DNA of 14,005 bases from Firmicutes bacterium HGW-Firmicutes-10 (GTDB lineage: Bacteria; Bacillota_I; Bacilli_A; Erysipelotrichales; Erysipelotrichaceae): contig PHAF01000035.1 of NCBI GenBank assembly GCA_002841605.1, positions 1 through 14,005 of the forward strand. Reading direction: 5' to 3'. Made by a program: the position numbers and the translations under genes. Below the pieces are notes generated by a model that did no database searches, had not been told where the DNA came from, and worked only from the letters and a program-made list of their open reading frames with translations. Below, one piece after another: positions 1 to 7,697 of this stretch. The first letter of the stretch is position 1. Every line of letters starts with the position of its first letter.

Positions 1-229
1 AGGCTAATCCGATCAATGCACCGCTGATCATCAAGGGAATATTCTCTTTTATAAAGCATTGTCTTAGTGACAGACCGCTCATCTTCACACCAAACATCAA
101 GATGGGAAGTGCGATGACAGCTCTGGAAAAAGCAAGTAAAAGCGATGAAATCGGGATGCTGCGGACAAAGATGCCCAACGATCCCCATAAAGCCATGACT
201 ACGATTAATATGAGTTTATGTTTGATCAT
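1..229 (-). CDS. EamA/DMT-family membrane transporter, N-terminal part (runs off window)
   Basis: This is the first 76 codons of a membrane protein that continues beyond base 1. The frame begins with ATG at 229-227 and reads MIKHKLILIVVMALWGSLGI, a hydrophobic first helix followed by a second around LLLAFSRAVIALPILMF and a third beginning near the window edge. A first helix with the pattern ALWG, then an F/SRA helix start, is typical of the drug/metabolite transporter (EamA) superfamily of ten-helix exporters; the substrate cannot be told. An AAGAGG ribosome binding site lies about 9 bases upstream. The start overlaps the last 14 bases of rmuC in another frame, so the two genes are probably translationally coupled and co-transcribed. 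No unusual codon use is visible in this short stretch. The family call rests on little sequence. Confidence 0.7.
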   Translation of the reverse strand, partial: MIKHKLILIVVMALWGSLGIFVRSIPISSLLLAFSRAVIALPILMFGVKMSGLSLRQCFIKENIPLMISGALIGLA

Positions 230-1538
230 CCTCTATATCCTCTTCCATAACAGTTTCGATTTCAATGACGGATGATGAAGGCAATACTTGTACATCGCGC
301 AAACGGCGCTCAATGGCTCTTGATCGGGTCGATGCCTGATCGATCACATTGGTCGCTTCTTGAAGTTTTTTCTTGGTTTTATCCAAAACCGTACCGAAAT
401 TACTGAATTCTGTTTTAACAGCGCTTAGCAGTTCCCATACTTCGCTGGAACGTTTCTCGATGGCCAAAGTTCTGAAACCCATTTGCAGACTGCTTAAAAA
501 TGCAACTAAATTCGACGGTCCGACGACCGTGATTTTGTGTTCGCGCTGTAAATATTCAAACAGTCCGGGTCTGCGCAGCACTTCCGCATATAAGCCTTCC
601 GTCGGCACAAACATGATACCGAAATCTGTCGTTGTCGGCGGGTTGAGATATTTGGTATGAATGTCTTTGGCATTTTTCTTAACACTGTTTTCAAATGATT
701 TCAATACTTGTTCCAAATTAGTGTTGGTATCATACGCCTCTACCAGACGCTGATAATCTTCCATCGGGAATTTCGAGTCTATCGGAAGCAGGACCGGTTT
801 GTCGTCTTCGTTTCGACCCGGCATGACGATCGCATATTCGACCCGTTCCATTGAATCGGGATTGCATTGGGCGTTTTTTTCATATTGCGTCGGCGATAAC
901 ACCTGTTCTAAAATCGTTCCCAGCTGAATTTCACCGAGTGTTCCGCGGGTTTTGACATTGGTCAATACCCGTTTTAAGTCTCCGACACCGGTAGCCAGTG
1001 TCTGCATTTCACCAAGTCCCTGTTGTACCATGTCCAGTCGTTCGCTGATAAGTTTGAAGGATTCGTTAAAACGTTTTTCCACGGATGCCTGCAGTTTCTC
1101 ATCCACGGTCATGCGCATTTCTTCCAGTTTCTTTTCATTGTTGTTTTGAATCGATTCAAGACGTTTTTCAATGGCTTCACGCACTTTTTCAAGCAAATCT
1201 TGTTGACGCGTTGAAAGGCTATCGAATTTATCTGATTGCATTTTATTGAGTTCCAACAGACTGTTTTGCAGGATATCTTGGAAATTCCTTAAAACCATCG
1301 TCAGTTCCTGACGGTTTTCTTTTAGTTGACGGCTGAGTTCCTCGCGGTCTTGAATGCTGTCATCGCGATTTATACGTTCCAGACGAAGAATATCACCAGA
1401 AAGATTTTCCAGTTTGTTTTCGATCGAACTGATTTTTTCACTGTTCTGATTGTCTGATGATTTCTTTATCCATATCAACATAAGGATGATTTGAATGATT
1501 GCTAATGCAATGAGGATTGCAATGAGTATATCTGTCAT
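216..1538 (-). CDS. rmuC: DNA recombination protein RmuC
   Basis: RmuC-family protein of 440 residues, linked genetically in E. coli to limiting recombination at inverted repeats and thought to carry a nuclease-like fold. The sequence shows an N-terminal membrane anchor (MTDILIAILIALAIIQIILM), a long charged coiled coil over roughly residues 35-175, and then the family core: NVKTRGTLGEIQLGTILEQV, the LPIDSKFPMEDYQRLVEAYD block and the IMFVPTEGLYAEVL block. The C-terminus is acidic. An in-frame ATG at 1643 would add 35 lysine-rich residues ahead of the anchor, but the start at 1538 has an AGGCAGGAA ribosome binding site about 7 bases upstream and puts the anchor at the N-terminus, as usual in the family. 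The longer start would also run into the -35 of the divergent gene. A TATAAT-like -10 lies at 1560-1565 (minus) without a clear -35. It overlaps the downstream transporter gene by 14 bases. Confidence 0.93.
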   Translation of the reverse strand: MTDILIAILIALAIIQIILMLIWIKKSSDNQNSEKISSIENKLENLSGDILRLERINRDDSIQDREELSRQLKENRQELTMVLRNFQDILQNSLLELNKMQSDKFDSLSTRQQDLLEKVREAIEKRLESIQNNNEKKLEEMRMTVDEKLQASVEKRFNESFKLISERLDMVQQGLGEMQTLATGVGDLKRVLTNVKTRGTLGEIQLGTILEQVLSPTQYEKNAQCNPDSMERVEYAIVMPGRNEDDKPVLLPIDSKFPMEDYQRLVEAYDTNTNLEQVLKSFENSVKKNAKDIHTKYLNPPTTTDFGIMFVPTEGLYAEVLRRPGLFEYLQREHKITVVGPSNLVAFLSSLQMGFRTLAIEKRSSEVWELLSAVKTEFSNFGTVLDKTKKKLQEATNVIDQASTRSRAIERRLRDVQVLPSSSVIEIETVMEEDIEDDQT

Positions 1539-1642
1539 GGTATTTCCTGCCTTTTTATCATTATAAAGCTTTTTCGGTTGTTCCGGCGGATGTTTTTGAT
1601 AAATATCGTGCTTTTTCGACTTAGAGGAGGACATTCGCATCA

Positions 1643-1671
1643 TTGATAATCTAGTCCGCCTCTTCTATAAT
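1643..1671 (+). promoter_or_regulatory. Sigma-A promoter of the NERD-helicase gene
   Basis: TTGATA at 1643-1648 and a perfect TATAAT at 1666-1671 are separated by exactly 17 bases. A start point near 1678 would leave a leader of about 20 bases before the ATG at 1698, just enough for the GTGAGG ribosome binding site. The match is close to consensus, so this promoter is probably strong and constitutive. It lies in the divergent gap with rmuC. Confidence 0.8.
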
Positions 1672-1697
1672 AAAAATAAGAACAAGTGAGGAAATTT

Positions 1698-3380
1698 ATG
1701 GCCATCATGTATCCCAGTGCTTTGCCTCAGACATTTGTCAAAAAGGATCGCGGTGAAGGAAAATTATTCCAGTTACTCAAAGAGCAATTAAATAATGATT
1801 GGATCGTGTATCACAGTGTTTACTGGCATGGCAAACCTTCCCCCGGCAGTAAACGACGGGATGGCGAAACGGACTTCATCTGTACGCATCCCAAACACGG
1901 AATATTGATTATAGAAGTCAAAGGCGGCGTTTTTATTACATTTGATCCCATTACTTCGTTATGGACATCCACCGATAATGATTTGCAGATGCATGACATC
2001 ACCAATCCCTATCATCAGGCGCGAAGCAATAAGTATGCACTGATTCAAGCCATGACTCAACTGCCTGGGTGGCATGATTTTAATGATGATCAGATCAGCC
2101 ATAATATAAATATTGGTTACTGCGTCGTTTTTACCGATGTCAATCGCATTCAAGGTAACTTGCCGTTTGAAGCAAAGAAGGAATTTACGTTGTTTGATTA
2201 TCATTGTCAGCAACTAAGCAAGCATCTGGTAGGTGTTCTTGATTATTTCCGTGAAGACAAGCCGTTCAGTATGAAACTGACTCAGAAAATTCATCAGGAT
2301 TTGCAAAAAGCTTACGCACCGAGTTTTGTTTTGGATCGTAAATTATCGCATTGGATCAGTGATGAAGAGAAAATCGTACTTGAACTTACCGAGGAGCAGT
2401 ATCGCTTTCTTGATTTGATCCGTTATATACCGAGAGCTTCGATTTTTGGCTGTGCAGGATCGGGGAAAACGTTGTTGGCCACCCGGAAGGCACACATATC
2501 TTCAAGCAAAAATTTGCGTACATTGCTAGTTTGTTATAATCAAATCTTAGGTGAACATTTCAGAAAGTTTGCTTTTGACAAAGAAAATCTGATTGCTGGG
2601 AATTTTCATCCATTTATCAGCGATCAGTTTGAAGGATCGTTGAATGAAAGTGTTCTATATAATGACAACGCTCTTCGAGAAGCAATTTTTTCAAAGGAAA
2701 TCGAGCTCTTTGATTGTATCATCATCGATGAAGCACAGGATTTCTCTGCTATTCAACTTGAAATCCTGTTGTTTCTGTTGAAGGAGAATGGGATGATCTA
2801 TTATTTCTGGGATGCCAATCAAAAAATTATCCAAGCGGATTTATATATCCCTAAAGATATTCCGCCATTTGTTTTGGATACGAACTTGCGTAACACAAAG
2901 TATATCTTTGATGCCGTCAAACCGCATTACTATCAGGGAATCACGTTGAATCACCGGGGTCCTTTGGGACGTAAGGTTTCGATTACTGATCCGGTCGATC
3001 ATCAAAACAAGGCTGAACTTTTCTCGCGTTTGCGAAGTGAAATCAATAAATTACTGGTCAATGACGGGTGTAAACCTAAGGATATCACGATCATCACGAT
3101 GAAATCCGTATCAAGATCGTTATTAAGAGACTTAACCATGGAGAATGTCAGATTCACTTTTTTTGAGAATGAGTGTGCGGAAAATTCGATTCGAATCGAT
3201 ACGAACCGCAGATTCAAAGGGATGGAATCGAACATTGTGATTGCCTGTGAGTTGGACGATGAGCGAAGCATGGCAAATGAAGAGTTGTGGCATGATATGT
3301 GCTATGTTTCGTTTTCAAGGGCAAAGAATCATTTGATCATCATTCCTACCGATAATACGATCGATCGGTTTATACCTTAA
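1698..3380 (+). CDS. NERD nuclease-related domain / UvrD-like superfamily 1 helicase fusion
   Basis: A 560-residue protein combining a NERD domain with an SF1 helicase/ATPase. The NERD part (about residues 15-130) shows the restriction-endonuclease-fold pattern: ETDF at 57-60, then a hydrophobic strand ending in EVKGG at 73-77, matching a D/E-x-K nuclease centre. The helicase part has Walker A GCAGSGKT (251-258), Walker B/motif II IIIDEAQD (341-348), a motif V-like FKGMESNIVI and a motif VI-like YVSFSRAKNHLII near the C-terminus. Related NERD-helicases are thought to process DNA; the physiological role is not settled and some occur near defence genes. The longest frame starts at a GTG at 1686, but ATG 1698 is preferred because GTGAGG then serves as its ribosome binding site at good spacing. 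It is a single-gene unit with its own promoter, divergent from rmuC. All key motifs are intact. Confidence 0.88.
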   Translation: MAIMYPSALPQTFVKKDRGEGKLFQLLKEQLNNDWIVYHSVYWHGKPSPGSKRRDGETDFICTHPKHGILIIEVKGGVFITFDPITSLWTSTDNDLQMHDITNPYHQARSNKYALIQAMTQLPGWHDFNDDQISHNINIGYCVVFTDVNRIQGNLPFEAKKEFTLFDYHCQQLSKHLVGVLDYFREDKPFSMKLTQKIHQDLQKAYAPSFVLDRKLSHWISDEEKIVLELTEEQYRFLDLIRYIPRASIFGCAGSGKTLLATRKAHISSSKNLRTLLVCYNQILGEHFRKFAFDKENLIAGNFHPFISDQFEGSLNESVLYNDNALREAIFSKEIELFDCIIIDEAQDFSAIQLEILLFLLKENGMIYYFWDANQKIIQADLYIPKDIPPFVLDTNLRNTKYIFDAVKPHYYQGITLNHRGPLGRKVSITDPVDHQNKAELFSRLRSEINKLLVNDGCKPKDITIITMKSVSRSLLRDLTMENVRFTFFENECAENSIRIDTNRRFKGMESNIVIACELDDERSMANEELWHDMCYVSFSRAKNHLIIIPTDNTIDRFIP

Positions 3381-3405
3381 AAAAAACTAGCATTCGATGC
3401 TAGTT
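3379..3405 (-). terminator. Intrinsic terminator between convergent genes
   Basis: A 9-bp perfect stem (AACTAGCAT with ATGCTAGTT, 3-base loop) is followed on the minus strand by a run of eight U. The stop codon of the hydroxyacid dehydrogenase lies inside the 3' arm. On the plus strand the hairpin is followed only by GACTTTGTTTT, so it should end the dehydrogenase transcript efficiently and the helicase transcript less so. Confidence 0.85.
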
Positions 3406-4350
3406 GACTTTGTTTTGATGGATTCCATTTAAATATTTATCCAGATTGTCTGCGGCGATATCAAGCAAGCGGATCCTTGCTTCTATTGGGGCCCAGGCAA
3501 TATGTGGTGTGATCAGGCAATTTTCCAAAGGTATCAATGGATTATCTTTTGCTGGCGGTTCTTGCGTCAATACATCAAGTCCGGCAGCTTTTACTTTTCC
3601 GGGTTTTAGTGCATCAGCCAAGTCCTGCTCTTTGATCAACGGTCCGCGCGAAGTATTGATTAAAATAACACCGTCCTTCATTGTGTCAATGGATTGCTTG
3701 TTGATAATTTCCTTGGTGTCTTCAAACAATGGCACATGCAATGTGATGATATCGCTTTGTTTAAATAATTCCGTCAATGTTACTTTTGTAACTGTTTCAT
3801 CATGATTGGTCCTGCCACGGTCATATGCGATGACATTCATCCCGAAAGCTTTAGCGATTTGGGCAGTTTGCTTGCCGATGCGGCCATAACCCAAAACACC
3901 GAAAGTTTTATTGGCAATTTCCATCAGCGGATAGTTCCAGTAACAGAAATCTATGCTGTTTGACCATTGCCCGTTTTTTACGGTTTGATCATGATGCCCT
4001 ACCCTGGCGGCAATTTCCAGTAACAACGAAAAGACGTGTTGCGCCACCGATGCTGTACTGTATCCGGGAACATTTGTAACAACGATGCCCTTCTCTTTAG
4101 CAGCTTCTACATCGACGACATTATATCCCGTCGCAAGTACACCGATATACTTCAAATTGCTCAACTGATGTATCGTTTCTCTATCTAAAACAGTTTTATT
4201 AGTAAACACTATTTCTGCTTCATTCGCTCTTTGAAGAACTTCATTCTTGTTTGTACGATCATAAACAGTCACCTCGCCAAACTTTTCAAACTTATCCCAC
4301 AACAGATCGCCGGGATTGCATGTATAACCATCCAATATTACTATTTTCAT
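3400..4350 (-). CDS. D-2-hydroxyacid dehydrogenase (glycerate dehydrogenase/hydroxypyruvate reductase-like)
   Basis: A 316-residue NAD-dependent D-isomer 2-hydroxyacid dehydrogenase, reducing a 2-oxoacid such as hydroxypyruvate or oxidising the D-hydroxyacid. The catalytic domain wraps around a Rossmann domain with GYGRIG at 154-159; an aspartate at the end of the second strand (AYD, 177) suggests NAD over NADP. The catalytic triad is intact: Arg235 in NTSRGPLI, Glu264 in LTQEPP and His283 in TPHIAW. The length is normal. The longest frame would start at 4455, but ATG 4350 begins the family's usual MKIVILDG strand and has GGGGAG 8 bases upstream. The closest functional class by pattern is glycerate dehydrogenase, which would fit beside glycerol catabolism, but substrate assignment within this family from sequence is unreliable. 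It is divergent from the glycerol-3-phosphate operon and ends in its own terminator. Confidence 0.9.
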   Translation of the reverse strand: MKIVILDGYTCNPGDLLWDKFEKFGEVTVYDRTNKNEVLQRANEAEIVFTNKTVLDRETIHQLSNLKYIGVLATGYNVVDVEAAKEKGIVVTNVPGYSTASVAQHVFSLLLEIAARVGHHDQTVKNGQWSNSIDFCYWNYPLMEIANKTFGVLGYGRIGKQTAQIAKAFGMNVIAYDRGRTNHDETVTKVTLTELFKQSDIITLHVPLFEDTKEIINKQSIDTMKDGVILINTSRGPLIKEQDLADALKPGKVKAAGLDVLTQEPPAKDNPLIPLENCLITPHIAWAPIEARIRLLDIAADNLDKYLNGIHQNKVN

Positions 4351-4408
4351 TTCGTTCACTCCCCTTTCTATTTTACAATAAATTATCAAAACATACAAAA
4401 GAAGAGCG

Positions 4409-4457
4409 TTTTCACAATTAAATACTATTTTCACAAATTTCGCTAGTTTTTTCACAA
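4409..4457 (+). repeat. Three phased direct repeats TTTTCACAA in the divergent promoter region
   Basis: TTTTCACAA occurs at 4409-4417, 4428-4436 and 4449-4457. The starts are 19 and 21 bases apart, about two helical turns, so the copies would face the same side of the DNA. They lie just upstream of the -35 at 4461 and between the two divergent genes. The reverse complement, TTGTGAAAA, contains the half-site of the redox repressor Rex (TTGTGAA), but Rex sites are normally inverted pairs. A related ATTTCACAA sits at 11104-11112 upstream of the glycerol transporter operon. The regulator is unknown. Confidence 0.55.
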
Positions 4458-4460
4458 TCG

Positions 4461-4489
4461 TTTACATTTGAAAGCGATTGCAGTATTAT
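4461..4489 (+). promoter_or_regulatory. Sigma-A promoter of the glycerol-3-phosphate dehydrogenase operon
   Basis: TTTACA at 4461-4466 and TATTAT at 4484-4489 have a 17-base spacer, each one base from consensus. A start near 4496 gives a leader of about 93 bases containing the hairpin at 4516-4564. It lies just downstream of the TTTTCACAA repeats, with a cre site in its spacer. Confidence 0.72.
4468..4482 (+). promoter_or_regulatory. cre site (CcpA operator) between -35 and -10
   Basis: TTGAAAGCGATTGCA matches the 15-base cre consensus WTGNAANCGNWNNCW at every fixed position. It fills most of the promoter spacer, so bound CcpA would block RNA polymerase. This implies repression of the operon by preferred sugars, as is known for Bacillus glycerol genes. 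CcpA itself is not in the window. Confidence 0.72.
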
Positions 4490-4515
4490 ATAAGTACAAG
4501 TTAATATGCGATCAG

Positions 4516-4564
4516 AGACACCTGAGATTCGGAATACTATATTCTATCTTTCTGGTGTCTTTTT
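4516..4564 (+). terminator. Leader attenuator hairpin of the glycerol-3-phosphate dehydrogenase operon
   Basis: AGACACC (4516-4522) pairs with GGTGTCT (4554-4560), and the interior continues with AGAT/ATCT and GAATA/TATTC closing a 3-base loop. The stem is followed directly by a run of T (4560-4564), giving an intrinsic terminator inside the leader, upstream of the ribosome binding site at about 4572. No gene ends just before it on this strand, so it most likely acts as an attenuator. Bacillus glpFK and glpD leaders carry comparable terminators relieved by the antiterminator GlpP; GlpP control here is inference. Confidence 0.65.
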
Positions 4565-4588
4565 ATGTCGTATGGAGGAAAAGATAAT

Positions 4589-6019
4589 ATGTATGATTTC
4601 CTGATAATCGGGGCAGGCATATCCGGTGCCATGATTGCCCGAGACCTCTCAAAATTCAAATGTAGTGTAGCTCTATTAGAAAAAGATAATGATGTTGCCA
4701 ATGAAGCAACCAGTGCTAACAGCGCGATCATCCATTCGGGTCATGACCCGAAGGAAGGAACGTTGAAGGCTAAGTTGAATGTGCGCGGAAATGAACTTTA
4801 TGAAGATCTGTGCAAAGAGTTGAAAGTCGATTTCGAACGTAACGGCGCTTTTGTTGTTGCCGTTGCGGAAGATGAACTTCCTCAGCTCAACTTCCTCTAC
4901 AATCAGGCATTATCACGAAACATCCCTGCTTCGATCATAACAGCTGAAGAAGCACACGCGAAAGAACCGAATTTAAGTGATTCCGTTGTAGCCGCTCTTG
5001 AGTTGCCTTCGACCGGTATCGTTTCCCCTTGGGAAGTTGCGATTGCTGCGGTCGAGGATGCCTGTAATAACGGTGTCGAACTGTTTTTGGGAAACAAAGT
5101 AGTTTCAATCGAGAAAAAGGCAGACCATTTTGTCGTAACAACGACCAAAGATGAATATTTGGCGAAGTTTGTCATCAATGCTTCCGGCGTTTATGCGGAT
5201 GATATTTATAATTTGGTGAGTGACAAGAAGTTGTTTACCATCACTCCGCGTCGCGGTGAGTATTATGTACTCGATAAGCAAACGACTCCGTTTGTTGACC
5301 GCACCATCTTCCCTATTCCTTCAGCAAAAGGCAAAGGCGTATTAGTTGCCAAGACCATCCACCACAATGTAATTTTGGGTCCTAACTCTGAAGAGATTGA
5401 AGATAAGGAAGGCAAAGACAATACTCAACCGGCATTGGATTATATTCGTAAGGAAGTATTTAAAACACTGAAGAATATTCCATTGCATCAAGTGATCCGC
5501 ACATATACAGGTTTGCGCCCGACCGGTTCTACGCATGATTTTATCATCGAAGAAGCCGATGACGTTGCTAATTTCATTAATGTCGCGGCTATTGAATCAC
5601 CGGGTTTAGCAAGTGCCCCTGCCATCAGTGAGTATGTGTTGAATGAAATCATTTCGAAGAAGTTTGAACTAGTCCGCAAGGAGTCTCGTGTAGAGCGTCG
5701 CCCTTGGATCATCATCAATCGTATGAACTACGATGAAAAACATGCGTTGGTTCAAAAGGACCCTGCGTTTGCGCAAATGATTTGTCGCTGCGAACATATC
5801 AGTGAAGGTGAAATTGTTGATATCATTCATCGTAAAGCCGGTGCAATGACGGTAAAAGCGGTCAAACGGCGTGTTCGCCCGGGAGCCGGCCGTTGTCAAG
5901 GTGGTTTCTGTGAGCCCAAAGTAGTTGCAATTTTAGCCAGAGAGTTGAATAAATCACCGCTGGATATCTTGTTGGATAGCGATGATTCTAAACTGTTGGT
6001 CGGAAAGACAAAGGAGTAA
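4589..6019 (+). CDS. GlpA-like FAD-dependent glycerol-3-phosphate dehydrogenase with BFD-type [2Fe-2S] domain
   Basis: A 476-residue DAO-family flavoprotein, most likely the catalytic subunit oxidising sn-glycerol 3-phosphate to dihydroxyacetone phosphate under anaerobic conditions. The N-terminus has the FAD dinucleotide fold (GAGISG, residues 8-13) and the family's SANSAIIHSGH segment; TGLRPTGS and AIESPGLASAPA are typical of the GlpA/LhgO-like group. The C-terminus is a BFD-like [2Fe-2S] domain with Cys399, Cys401, Cys436 and Cys441 (CxC and CQGGFC). ATG 4589 is chosen over 4565 because GGAGG lies at its proper distance upstream and the flavin fold then starts the protein. The next gene starts 4 bases after the stop. 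The same three-gene set (this protein, a second FAD oxidoreductase, DUF1667) recurs in anaerobic Bacillota and Thermotoga as a glycerol-3-phosphate module. An L-2-hydroxyglutarate oxidase-like role is less likely, given glpK and the transporter nearby. Confidence 0.87.
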   Translation: MYDFLIIGAGISGAMIARDLSKFKCSVALLEKDNDVANEATSANSAIIHSGHDPKEGTLKAKLNVRGNELYEDLCKELKVDFERNGAFVVAVAEDELPQLNFLYNQALSRNIPASIITAEEAHAKEPNLSDSVVAALELPSTGIVSPWEVAIAAVEDACNNGVELFLGNKVVSIEKKADHFVVTTTKDEYLAKFVINASGVYADDIYNLVSDKKLFTITPRRGEYYVLDKQTTPFVDRTIFPIPSAKGKGVLVAKTIHHNVILGPNSEEIEDKEGKDNTQPALDYIRKEVFKTLKNIPLHQVIRTYTGLRPTGSTHDFIIEEADDVANFINVAAIESPGLASAPAISEYVLNEIISKKFELVRKESRVERRPWIIINRMNYDEKHALVQKDPAFAQMICRCEHISEGEIVDIIHRKAGAMTVKAVKRRVRPGAGRCQGGFCEPKVVAILARELNKSPLDILLDSDDSKLLVGKTKE

Positions 6020-6023
6020 GGCG

Positions 6024-7277
6024 ATGAGAACGTACGATTTAGTTGTAATCGGTGGCGGCAGCGCCGGTTTAGCCAGTGCATTGAGCGCATATGATCAAGG
6101 TGTTCGCGATATTTTGATTCTTGAAAGAGATAAAGAACTAGGAGGCATTCTACAACAATGCATCCATAACGGTTTCGGATTAATTGAGTTTAAAGAAGAG
6201 TTGGCTGGTCCGGCTTATGCCGAACGATTTATTGATTTGATTGTTAATAATAATATTGACTATAAGCTGAATGCCATGGTCACCCATATGTCCAATGATA
6301 AAGTGATTGAGTACGTAACTCCTTCGGAAGGTTATGTAACCATTAAGGCGAAAGCCATTATTTTGGCGATGGGTTGTCGTGAACGCACCCGTGGTGCCAT
6401 TGCTATTCCGGGATTTAGACCTGCGGGAATCTGGAGTGCAGGAACTGCACAACGCTATTTGAATATGGAAGGATATATCGTCGGTAAGAAAGTATTTATT
6501 TTGGGAAGCGGTGACATCGGTTTAATCATGGCTCGCCGGATGATTCTTGAGGGAGCCGAAGTGTTGGGTGTTGCGGAAATCATGCCGTTTTCCAACGGGT
6601 TGCCTCGTAACATCAAGCAGTGTTTGATCGATTTTGATATCCCGCTGTTTTTGAGTCATACGATCACCCGCATTGAAGGTTTGGATCGCGTCAGTCAGGT
6701 TGAAATCAGTCAGGTTGACGAAAATTTCCGTCCGATCAAAGGTACTGAAAAGTATTTCGATGTCGATACGGTTTTATTCTCGGTCGGTTTGATTCCTGAG
6801 AATGCCTTAAGTGAAGAAGCAGATGTTGAAATTCATCCGCGTACCAAAGGCCCGATCGTCAATGAATCCTATCAGACCAATGTCGATGGAATATTTGCTT
6901 GCGGCAATGTATTGCACGTACATGATCTGGTTGACTGGGTTTCGTTGGAAGGTCGTAAGGCCGGTATTGCGGCAGCCAAGTATCTTAAGGATGAGTTAAA
7001 GCCGGGTGATACTTTTGAATGTATTGCTAAAGATGGTATTGGTTATATCGTTCCCCATAAAGTCAACATCAATAATATTGACAAGACTTTGGAATGCATG
7101 TTCAGAGTTACAAGAAATGTTAAGAATGTTTCTTTAAAAGTTGTGAAGGATGGCGCTGTTTTGAGAACTGTTAAAAAACGTCATTTGGCTCCTGCCGAGA
7201 TGGAAAGACTGATTTTAACTAAAGCTGACTTGGTGGATTGTAAAGAGTCTATCAGTATTGAAATAACGGAGGGTTAA
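6024..7277 (+). CDS. FAD/NAD(P)-dependent oxidoreductase, partner subunit of the glycerol-3-phosphate module
   Basis: A 417-residue two-dinucleotide-fold flavoprotein. GGGSAG (10-15) binds FAD, GSGDIG (161-166) binds NAD(P), and DGIFACGNV marks the second FAD contact. There is no CxxC redox disulfide, so it is not a thioredoxin-reductase-type enzyme; it resembles the pyridine-nucleotide oxidoreductase that pairs with GlpA-like dehydrogenases and probably moves electrons between the substrate-oxidising subunit and NAD(P) or another carrier. ILQQCIHNGFG and MGCRERTRG are characteristic of this subgroup. The longest frame starts at 5982 inside the previous gene; ATG 6024 is preferred because an AAGGAG site precedes it. 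It is tightly packed in the operon, 4 bases after the upstream gene and 2 bases before DUF1667, which argues for fixed stoichiometry. Confidence 0.86.
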   Translation: MRTYDLVVIGGGSAGLASALSAYDQGVRDILILERDKELGGILQQCIHNGFGLIEFKEELAGPAYAERFIDLIVNNNIDYKLNAMVTHMSNDKVIEYVTPSEGYVTIKAKAIILAMGCRERTRGAIAIPGFRPAGIWSAGTAQRYLNMEGYIVGKKVFILGSGDIGLIMARRMILEGAEVLGVAEIMPFSNGLPRNIKQCLIDFDIPLFLSHTITRIEGLDRVSQVEISQVDENFRPIKGTEKYFDVDTVLFSVGLIPENALSEEADVEIHPRTKGPIVNESYQTNVDGIFACGNVLHVHDLVDWVSLEGRKAGIAAAKYLKDELKPGDTFECIAKDGIGYIVPHKVNINNIDKTLECMFRVTRNVKNVSLKVVKDGAVLRTVKKRHLAPAEMERLILTKADLVDCKESISIEITEG

Positions 7278-7279
7278 TC

Positions 7280-7657
7280 ATGGAAAAGAAAGATATGGTT
7301 TGCATTGTCTGTCCTATGAGCTGTAAGGTCACCTTTGATTTAAATGAAGATGGTTCCATTACGAAAGTTGAGGGACACTCTTGTCCGCGCGGAGAAAATT
7401 ATGTTCGCAAAGAACTGACAAATCCGACGCGTATGTTGACCTCTACGATAAGAATCGAAGGCGCTTTTTACGATCGGTTGCCGGTCATCACTTCTTCTGA
7501 TATTCCGAAAAGCAAACTTTTCGATGTCATGAAGGAAATCAATAATACGACCGTTAAGGCTCCGGTCAAAGCCAAGGATGTATTAATTGCTAATGTCTGT
7601 GATTTAGGTGTCGATATTATTGCATCTCGCAGCATGCAAGCAGTAGAAAATAAGTGA
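7280..7657 (+). CDS. DUF1667 four-cysteine protein
   Basis: A 125-residue protein of the DUF1667 family, the usual third gene of the anaerobic glycerol-3-phosphate oxidoreductase module. Its N-terminus has Cys8, Cys11, Cys15 and Cys35 (CIVCPMSC, then SCPRGENY), a CxxCxxxC...C arrangement like the [4Fe-4S] motif that begins molybdopterin oxidoreductases. It may therefore bind an iron-sulfur cluster and act as an electron-transfer subunit; this is inference. There is no membrane segment or signal peptide. GGAGG lies 8 bases ahead of the ATG, overlapping the end of the preceding gene. Only 40 bases separate it from spo0A, with no terminator-like hairpin. Confidence 0.85.
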   Translation: MEKKDMVCIVCPMSCKVTFDLNEDGSITKVEGHSCPRGENYVRKELTNPTRMLTSTIRIEGAFYDRLPVITSSDIPKSKLFDVMKEINNTTVKAPVKAKDVLIANVCDLGVDIIASRSMQAVENK

Positions 7658-7697
7658 ACATTAGGGAAAGATTATTTTTTGAAAGGGGGTTGGCATT

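Noticed and set aside
1539..1643. Upstream ATG of rmuC adding 35 residues
   Set aside because: It would place a charged, lysine-rich stretch before the membrane anchor, lacks a well-spaced ribosome binding site, and runs into the -35 of the divergent promoter; ATG 1538 fits better.
5074..5080. Perfect 0A-box heptamer TGTCGAA
   Set aside because: It is a single copy inside the GlpA-like coding sequence, where one or two are expected by chance; no promoter nearby.
7607..7616. Near 0A box (TGTCGAT) just upstream of spo0A, as possible autoregulation
   Set aside because: One mismatch, lies inside the DUF1667 coding sequence, and no convincing promoter accompanies it.
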